Source of the DNA: Heterodera schachtii
Taxonomy: Eukaryota > Nematoda > Chromadorea > Rhabditida > Heteroderidae
Assembly (NCBI GenBank): GCA_023374025.1
Contig: SIJG01000020.1
Span: 727,121 to 791,120 of the forward strand
Length of the DNA: 64,000 nt
Direction of reading: 5' to 3'
A program made the position numbers and the translations under genes. The notes under the pieces are model-generated. The model had not been told where the DNA came from. It was given only the letters and a program-made list of their open reading frames with translations, and did not search any database. Positions 56,123 to 64,000 of this stretch are shown one piece after another (the stretch's first letter is position 1; each line of letters starts with the position of its first letter).

Positions 56123-57800
56123 ATGAGCAAAAGCAGCACAAGTTATAGCAGTAGTAGCAGCAGCAGTGGCTTTTTGGAAGCGAACAGTGGAGAAGAAAAT
56201 GATCAAAAGCTGAAGAAGGGGGAGAAGGAGACATTAGCAGCAAAGCCAATTGATAAGGCAATTAAAAAGACATGAAATTCATTAAAAATATTTAATGGAT
56301 TGTTTTGTTAGGTTTCAAGGCTTTTGCCCCCTTCGCCGACGGCAGTGCCAACGGCGGGGCGGGGAGAGCACCCGCAATTGGACAACATGGTCAAGGCGTA
56401 CGAGAGCATCATCAGCCATGTGGGTGAAGACGTGCAGAGGCAGGGTACGTAAAATCAGAGCATTTCAAAAAAAATCGAAATAAATAATAATTTAATTAAT
56501 TTTAATTGTTAGGTCTGCTCAAAACGCCAATGCGTGCCGCGAAAGCAATGCTTTATTTTACAAAGGGATACGACGAAAACTTTGATGGTAAAATAACAAA
56601 TAAAAATTAAATTAATTATTAATTAAAAATTAATTAGTATTAATGATTGAATTAATTAAGATGTGCTTAATGAGGCGGTTTTTGATGAAGACACCGATGA
56701 AATGGTAAATTCCTTTTTCTAAATAATTTAGATTTATTTAAATAATTGAATATTTATTCATTTTTAAGGTGATTGTCCGTGACATTGAAATGTTTTCTTT
56801 GTGTGAGCATCATCTTGTCCCTTTTCTTGGCAAAGGTTAATGGGCAATAATTTTTAGAGATTTTTAATATTTATTTTAATTTTTTGATTTTTTTACGATT
56901 TGTAATTTTTGTTTAAATTTTCAGTCCACATTGGATACCTTCCAAACAAAAAAGTGTTGGGGCTCAGCAAATTGGCACGCATTGTCGAAATGTTCAGTCG
57001 TCGACTTCAGGGTAAAAAACACTAAATCAAAACATTTAAATTGTTAAATTTTTCAAGTAAATTACTCTTTTCAGTGCAAGAACGATTGACCAAGCAAATT
57101 GCTTCAGCAATTCTCCAAGCTGTGCACCCGACGGGCGTCGGAGTTGTGATTGAAGCGAGGTGGTCAAAGAATATATTTTATATAACGGGATTTTGGGGAG
57201 GGCACACAAAGCTCATGATGGCATTTTTTCGCTTTTTCTATTCGTAAGCAATGCTCGAACTCAATTGGCTATACAAAATTAAAAACCATATTTTTACTCT
57301 TTAAAATTAAGCCAGGAATTTTAAAAAGTCGGGACCAGGATTTGAGGCATTGTACCCGGACCAGTTTTATCATTTTTGTTATTTTGCGAAAAAGTAAGGA
57401 TCCGGAATGCCTATAAGGAGGCCAAAAAATTTTTACGAAAAAATTTCCAAGTGTAGACCTATGCAAAGCTTTAGTAAATGAAATTTTTGAAAATTGATGC
57501 TTTTTAACATAAAAATGCTTCTTTGCACAAATTGTGTCTCTATTCTTCATAGCTTTTTTGGTTACTCAAATTTGCATTATATATTGTGTTGTAAGTATGA
57601 ATTCCCATTCTTCAGCCACATGTGCATGGTGATGAGGGGCGTGCAGAAGATCAATGCAACCACCACCACCTCGTGTATGATGGGCGTTTTTCGGTAATTT
57701 TTTTTCAAAAATTCAGAAAATTTATTGTTTTAGTGCCCCTTTATTTTTCAGCGATGATCCGAAGACGCGCGAGGAGTTTCTCACTCTGATCAAAAAATGA
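56123..57800 (+). CDS. cat-4: GTP cyclohydrolase I
   Basis: Nine exons, 56123-56257, 56312-56444, 56513-56587, 56661-56704, 56769-56835, 56925-57011, 57075-57159, 57616-57693 and 57752-57800, give exactly 250 residues with all phases consistent. It converts GTP to 7,8-dihydroneopterin triphosphate, the first step to tetrahydrobiopterin, the cofactor for Tyr/Trp hydroxylases (dopamine, serotonin, cuticle chemistry). The N-terminal 45 residues are Ser-rich and low complexity. The catalytic domain has the zinc ligands Cys141 and His144 in [10 protein letters not shown] and Cys212 in HMCMVMRG, plus [10 protein letters not shown] and the C-terminal [12 protein letters not shown]. It is intact. The first intron (56,258-56,311) starts with GC. 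A 456-base intron precedes exon 8. AATAAA is at 57,887-57,892. Confidence 0.95.
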
Positions 57801-57886
57801 GCGAGCAAAAAAAAACAATTGTGGACAGAGAATGTTACCAATTATAGCTTCTTCGTTTGATTATTTTACTATTATTGTAAGTAGCG

Positions 57887-57892
57887 AATAAA
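57887..57892 (+). terminator. Polyadenylation signal AATAAA of cat-4
   Basis: Canonical hexamer 87 bases after the stop codon. Confidence 0.6.
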
Positions 57893-59046
57893 CTTTTCAT
57901 GCATTAAATCTTAACTTTTGAAATTATTTTTATGTAATTTGATTGAAAAAAACCAAAACTAATGGCATTTTCTATTTACAATTCGTCATCATTCTTTACC
58001 ATTTCAAATAAACGCAATTCGGCAACGCTGTCTAAATATAATTTGAAATTCATTAAATTGGCAAATTCATTCATTTGTCATTATTCGAATGTTTTTTGTG
58101 TAGCAATTAAAGTTTAATTAAAGTTGAAAACCGTTCTTACTTGGTGTTTCATTTAAATATAATAATATTTTTAATTAAAGAAATTCTTTAAAAATTCAAC
58201 AAGAACTATCGCAACGCATTCCGCACAAAGTTTCCATTCATTATATTTAATGATTTAGATTTTAATTCTTATGTTATTACATACACTCTGACTAAACTTG
58301 CTATAAGCTCGATAGCAACATCAGCCAAAAAAAAAAAAAAATCAAAATGGGTATTTTGTGATTCAAAATGGGGCAAAAAGATACATGCATTCAAGTAATG
58401 AAATCTTCAGATATTGTATTTTTCAGTTCGTTTAATAAGAAGGAGACAAATCCGAGTCTGGAAGCACGAACTCTCAGCATCTGAATCAGCTAAACTAGAA
58501 AATCACCTTTTATAGAAAAAAATACAGCATTTTCAAAACACAACTGCTAATGAGGATTTGGAGGCAGCGCTGACTGAAAATTATATTCCGATTTGTAATA
58601 AATTAGTCATTTTCTATTCTTTCAAATAAATTTTCTTTGAATCTAAGAAAAAGCATCGGGAGAAAATATAAATTATTTAAAAAAAAATATCAACTTGGAA
58701 ATTTAAAAAGGGGGCAAAATCCCCAAAAAGGCGAAAATTGCAATTCTGTCCAAAAAACATATGTTTCTGTGAAGTGATAAAAAGTTAAAACTAAGATTTA
58801 TTTAGATTCTTTTCCTTTTTGGTTTCCCAGCATAAACCTTACATGCCCATTCTTGAAAATGGTGCTGTTATATTTCGACAGTATGTTTCGAAGCAACAAA
58901 AAATTTATCCCCAAAAAAATGACAAGAATTTTATGGATGTTGCCCAGTCTAAATTATTATTTGATATGGTTTTATTTTTTTGATTTTAACTCAATTTATG
59001 TTGCTCGAGAAGCTTGGCAAAAAAAAAAGACTTTGTGTATCGGAAT

Positions 59047-59187
59047 CAGGGACGGGCGAAGCTCTGCTTGGCACTCGAAGCCGAAGGCGAAGGCGAAGCC
59101 CAATTTTTTTCGAAGCACGAAGTTCGAAGTTCGAAGCCCAAAAACCCGAAGTTTTCGAAGCCGAAGCCGAAGTTTCGCCCGTCCCTG
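59047..59187. mobile_element. hAT MITE with perfect 8-bp target duplication
   Basis: 141 bases. Terminal inverted repeats CAGGGACGGGCGAA / TTCGCCCGTCCCTG, flanked by ATCGGAAT at 59,039-59,046 and 59,188-59,195. The interior is CGAAG-type simple repeat. The CAGGG end and 8-bp duplication are diagnostic of hAT elements. Confidence 0.92.
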
Positions 59188-60006
59188 ATCGGAATATACA
59201 TAAACTTTATAAAATATTTTACTGTCGAAATCAATCAGTGCTGAAAACGGTTACCCCAATTTGCGCCCCAGACATTTGCACCTATACTCAAAATCGGGTT
59301 CAAACTTAAGTTTTTCAATTTCTGATAGTCTAAAAAGCATTATAAACGTGATAGAAAGTGATTGTGTCTTACAATTTGAAAGTTAAAAATTTTTTGAAAA
59401 ATCATCAATTATTCAAACAGCAAAATTAATGCAGCCTAAATAAACTAGAAAACGATGTTTTCATAGTTTTAATGCTGTTAAGGCGATCTGGGATTGAAAA
59501 TAATTTTGAATCCGATTTTGGACATAGGCGCAAAAGCCCTGGGCGCAAATGTCTGGACACGCCGAAAACAGACGGCACGAAATAGCTTCTGACATTAATC
59601 CGTTAAAGCCCATCCTACAGTTTTATGAAATTTTGTGAATAAATTAGGTTATTAAATGAACACGGAAAATCAAACGTTTTTGTTGCGCTGCTTACATTTA
59701 TTTAAGAACCAATTCATTAAAAATGCTTTTTCGTTTTTCCGTTTGGCAAATTCCATGACAACCATTGTTAATGCCTAGAATACCTAATGAGGAAAATGTC
59801 TTTTCAGTCAATTTATATTAAAGCCAAATTCTGGCACGGGCACATCCAGGCCCAGGGCCAAGCATAATGTGTTAGCATTACTTATCAAAAATGAATGTTT
59901 TCATTTTTTATTTTTCCTTTATATTTCTATTTTTTCTAACAATAATTTTCATATTTTTTTCCAGGGAAAATTTATCATAAAAAGAAAGCGTCGTTTGCGG
60001 TGCCAA

Positions 60007-63000
60007 ATGAAGCAAACTAAAAAGCCGGTAAATAAAATTTTGAATTTTTTATGACCGATTATGGGGGGGGGGGGGTTGAAATGTTTGTGTTTTTCGTCAT
60101 GAAAGAAAATTAAAGTGTTTTTAAAACATTTCTTTTGTTTTAGCTTCTTTTGTCTTTGGCGCTTCTACTTTTATTTGCAACGACTACCCATTCAATTAGT
60201 AAGCTCTTTTTTGTAGAGAATTATTTAATGAAAGTGTAAAAAATTCTTTTTAAATTTTAAAAAATGCAAAAATGACAAATTCCGTCTTTTGTAGACACTG
60301 AAGACGTGCACAAACTTACTTCCGAATTCTCAACATTTACTCAAGCGACTTGGGACGTAGTGCAAAAGTTGAAGCACATAAGCAAGCACGCAGCAACGTT
60401 TGTTCGCTATTCGGGCCCAATCGGAAGTTTGCTAGCTGCCGGTGCCGAAGTTGCTTTTCCGGTGGAGTTCGAACCATTTGATTTTGAGAAAAATATTTAA
60501 TTAAATTGAGATTAATATATATAAATAATAAATTAATCATTTTGAGATTAAATATAAATAATAAATTAATTATTATATTTATATTTAAATCATTAATTTA
60601 ATAATAAACAATAATATTTTTTTTTATTAATTTTTAATTAACTGTTGGTTTTAATAAAAAGTTAAAGATTTATCGACAGATAAGTGTCTTTCCTAATTGT
60701 CTCGACCTTTTGTAAATTTTATCCCGCCCCAATCATTTTTTTCGCATGATATACCGTATTTCCGTGAAATTCTCGTTGAGTGATTGCTGAATGGTTCTTT
60801 CAGCCCGAGTCGGATGAGTTCAAAGCAATTACGGCTTTACACAAATACGTCGCAGCAAAATTCGATTCAATTACGCGACATGTTCAGCACCAAACCAACG
60901 AAATGAAAAGTTTCATTTCTATGAATGATTACATTGAAGTTTGTGGTTACTCTTAAAAGTGCTGCTCATAGTCAATTCGTGCTGCGTCGTCATTTAAAAA
61001 CCACCAAAATAAAAAAAATTAGCTTTTTCTAAAAAAAATTAAATTATAAAAGTATTTTTTGGGTCGCGTTATTATTTCGTGTCCACGTCATTTTTCTGTC
61101 CGCGTCCCATCCCTGATAAAAAAAACATCCACTAAATGCTTTTTATCGCTAATTAAGAAAAAGCTTAACTGCATGAGCTGCACTATAATAATTTTATTTG
61201 TAAAAACGAACTATTAACAAAATTTTGTTTAGGTCGTTACCGACCCAATAGTTGAAATTGAGCGTTTTTATTTTGATGTCATTGACCCGTACGTAAACCG
61301 AACTCATTACAAAGCGGGCTTTGTTAGCCGCTGCAAAGATCGGCAATCCCCTCATGCGGTTCTGCAAGTGCGTAAAAATTTTAATTAAATATTTTTGTCG
61401 GCCTCCAAGGCAAAACTTAACATTGCCAACTGTAAGCGCTCAATTTGTTTCTAAAAGCCGAAAAAGCAATTATATCTTTTAAAATAGATTTAATTGAATA
61501 TTTATTTATTTTTTTCAATTTTATTGTTTTAATGCTTCAAAAATAGAGAAAATCGGCGGTTTTGCGATTTAATCATTCATATTAAAAAATATTCCAGAAC
61601 GGAGAGAATACTCCTTGGAATGATATAAAATTGTTGCATTTTTGGCTATGACAAGCCCGCAGGTTCGAATATCTTCCACCTGTTTTTTATTTTGTTTTTT
61701 AAGCTTTTTAAATATAATTTTTAAATAAACGATATTCATTGGAAAAAATAAATATTTTTAATTTCAATTTAATTTTCATTTCGACAACTTTTTCCTTGGT
61801 CTTCCAAAACCTTTAACAGTTATAATGTTAAAGCGATTATCTTAAGTTTAGTTCTTACAATTGGGAATATTCCCTTATAAGTCGATATTGTCTTTTCATC
61901 TATTTTCGAATACATTTTTAACAATTATTTTTTAACTCGAATCAATTAACATCTGGCAAATCTCTTGGGCAAACATTTTTACAGAAACTGAAGACCAGAC
62001 TTTACACTCTTTGTCCAATGCCAACAAATCAAGAGGCTGAATTTTATGTGCAAGCAGTTAAACTTTTTCGTCAAATTGAGCGGGAGCACATGGCCAATTT
62101 CAAAATAAGCATATATGATTATGAACGACTAAAACGCAGTAATTTAAAACATTATTTTAATCATTTCTTTCAATGTATTTTGGGTTCACGTTTCCGATAA
62201 GTATAAAATGTTGTAAATTATATGAAAATTCCGAGGTTTTTGATGGTTTTGAAATGAGAATCACCGCTATTATTAATATCTCGAGCCCGTAGCGAAACGG
62301 GATCCCGCGCGTGATTTTGCCGGGCCCCAATCCGCAATTCCGCATATTTTTTAAATGAAGGATTCATGGCCAGAATTTTTGCTTTTTAAAAACCAATTCT
62401 TGGGGGGTGCATTTTTTGAAAAAAATGGGTGTATTTTTGAAAAAAATTAACGTCGTTTCTTAGAGGTGCATTTTATTTATTTTTATTGCATTTTTCATAA
62501 TAATTTTTTTTGTTGTTGAAAAGCAGAAATAGTTGAAAATAGTTTTTTTTTATTTCACAATCAAAATAGTTGTTTAAAAATTTCATAAGCAAAAATCGTT
62601 GGAACATATCCGAGAATTTATGGTCATTTATTCAAAATTGCTAAAAAACCGGGGTAATGTTTTCAAAAAAGTTTTCGGATTGTCTGTCCCACGCCTCTTC
62701 AAAATTTAAAAAAAAGCGCGACAAAAAAAAGGATACAAATATTTTAATAACTTTTTTGAATTTTATTGTTAAAATTTAGCGGGATCCCGCAAGTTTAGAA
62801 ATGCGGGATTGCGGAATTAATCCCGGTGTTCCTATCCTGCAAAATTTTTAGTTCCAATCTCATAGCGGGATCTTTCAAATTGAAATTTCCGGGCTCTAAT
62901 TATGAGCATTCGAAAAATACATGCGTTAAGCAGTGATGATTCGGAAATTGGAATTCAATGACATCCCTGATGCTGAGTATAGGTGTTAGAGCATTTTATA

Positions 63001-64000
63001 CCATTCTTAATTTATAGCATTATTAACGAGAATGTCAACAAATGAATTTATGCTGCAAAAATTTAAAACAAGTAATTAAAACGGGGGCAGGGCTTGGATT
63101 CTTCCTTTCTTTCAATGGGCATCCTTTATTTTAGTTTTAATCCTTTTGAAATTTGGACCGTCCTTTATTTCAAAGATGTCCTTTTATATCGGCATTTTTC
63201 CCCATTAAATGTGAAAAATATCCATATTCCCAGACCGCTCCTATCGGCACCGCCGGACACTTCCCGTTGTCAAAACTTTTTTGAAGAATTTTCTCATAAA
63301 TAAGTGATCGGTCCTTTGGAAAGGGAATTTGGCAGATCCGAGTCCCGAAGCAAAATTTATTTGCATTTGAAAATATATTATGCTTTACCTTTACAGTTGC
63401 CGGAGACAATTTAAGCACTACTCGTATTGAAAAAGAGCTTCACAAATTGCGCATTGGGCCTGAACAGGGGTACGGACATAAATTACAAATTTAACAGTTC
63501 GATTATGCCAACTGTATAGATTGTATATTGTGTTTGAGTTTTGTGGGCAGAATCCATCCCTGAAGCTCAAAATCAATTTTTTAAAAACAACCCTCATATA
63601 ATCCGCGGCAGGAAATATGCTTTAACATAATTTAATGCCTTAATAATTTTTCCTGCACATAATTTTTGGGATTCATGAAATTGGAAAAACAAAATAATTG
63701 AGGTCATCATAAATATTCCTTTATTGTATCAAATTTTTTGGTCGAAAATTAAGGTGTTGGCTTAAAACCGCAATTGAGGGAAATGAATGGCTCCGTGCTG
63801 AACTTTTACGTTTTGCCGATTTTGCACGACAAGACCTTTTGAAAACGGTAAAAAGAAATTCGAAAATATGTGACAGCTCTGTAAAAAACAGCTATCCTAT
63901 CTACGTTTTAATAATAAAACACTTAAATTCATCTGAGCGTGTTAATTATTTATTGATAAATCTTTAGACACTCATTGCCACACAATGTGCCAATATAACA
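60007..64000 (+). CDS. Secreted multi-exon protein of unknown family, 3' end beyond window
   Basis: Nine exons are visible: 60007-60027, 60144-60198, 60295-60461, 60804-60938, 61233-61367, 61985-62138, 63397-63469, 63754-63847 and 63968 to the window end. All phases agree; 289 residues so far. MKQTKKP plus the hydrophobic exon 2 (LLLSLALLLLFA) form a signal peptide split by an intron. After it come helical, polar segments; a Gly/Ala-rich turn (GPIGSLLAAGAEVAFP) precedes ITALHKYVAAKFDSI. Later exons are rich in aromatic and charged residues, with single Cys. The overall look (helical N-terminal domain, hydrophobic turn, long helical body) resembles nematode-specific secreted families, but I cannot name it. 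The 1.26-kb intron (62,139-63,396) holds CGGGATCCCG-type repeat DNA at 62,280-62,890. Confidence 0.65.

Larger units (their letters stand above)
57801..60006. other. Intergenic region
   Basis: Contains the cat-4 polyadenylation signal and one hAT-like MITE (annotated). Otherwise AT-rich with no supported gene. TTTTTTCCAG at 59,955-59,964 may be a trans-splice or 5'-UTR acceptor for the next gene. Confidence 0.5.

Noticed and set aside
59014..59309. Overlapping Arg/Lys/Glu/Ala-rich frames
   Set aside because: They arise from the CGAAG simple repeat inside the hAT MITE.

Overview
The window is AT-rich invertebrate nuclear DNA with many short introns. It almost certainly comes from a plant-parasitic cyst nematode (Globodera or a close relative). 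Three things support this: a nematode cuticle collagen with the [16 protein letters not shown] end, a glutathione-synthetase-like gene carrying an N-terminal signal peptide (an effector family expanded in cyst nematodes), and an unusually high share of GC-AG introns. The organism assignment is inference from gene content; no species marker is present.

Layout. 1.5-5.8 kb (+): secreted glutathione-synthetase-like gene, 12 exons. 6.5-8.1 kb (-): cuticle collagen, 4 exons. 10.6-11.0 kb (+): small secreted coiled-coil protein. 13.2-32.3 kb (+) and 35.8-39.8 kb (+): two tandem copies of an unrecognised secreted protein gene, each with five exons joined in phase. Copy 1 is inflated to 19 kb because one intron holds about 2.7 kb of a 39-bp satellite plus a fold-back element. 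Its last intron holds a polypyrimidine tract split by an 8.5-kb BEL/Pao-type LTR retrotransposon, plus smaller elements. 41.3-43.4 kb (-): nuclear hormone receptor with no visible first zinc finger. 44.9-45.5 kb (-): small three-exon gene. 48.3-49.0 kb (-): tail-anchored membrane protein. 50.2-50.6 kb (-): small acidic secreted protein. 56.1-57.8 kb (+): GTP cyclohydrolase I (cat-4/GCH1), 9 exons. 60.0 kb to the window end (+): secreted multi-exon protein, 3' end missing.

The most novel object is the retrotransposon at 21,330-29,811 (minus orientation). Its LTRs are nearly identical, so it is young, but it has lost most of gag, the protease and the reverse-transcriptase core. It keeps RNase H, integrase and a proline-rich env-like ORF. 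Between integrase and env it carries two extra frames: a large unknown ORF with a 22-residue repeat, and an overlapping frame with the hallmarks of a Cid1/GLD-2/TUTase-type nucleotidyltransferase. I know of no described LTR retrotransposon carrying a terminal nucleotidyltransferase.

The rest is rich in non-autonomous DNA elements: hAT-like elements with 8-bp target duplications, fold-back elements, and inverted-repeat elements with tRNA-like cores. Comparing the two tandem gene copies gives natural filled and empty sites for several of them.

All exon structures were derived by hand from splice consensus, reading phase and family similarity; none has transcript support here.
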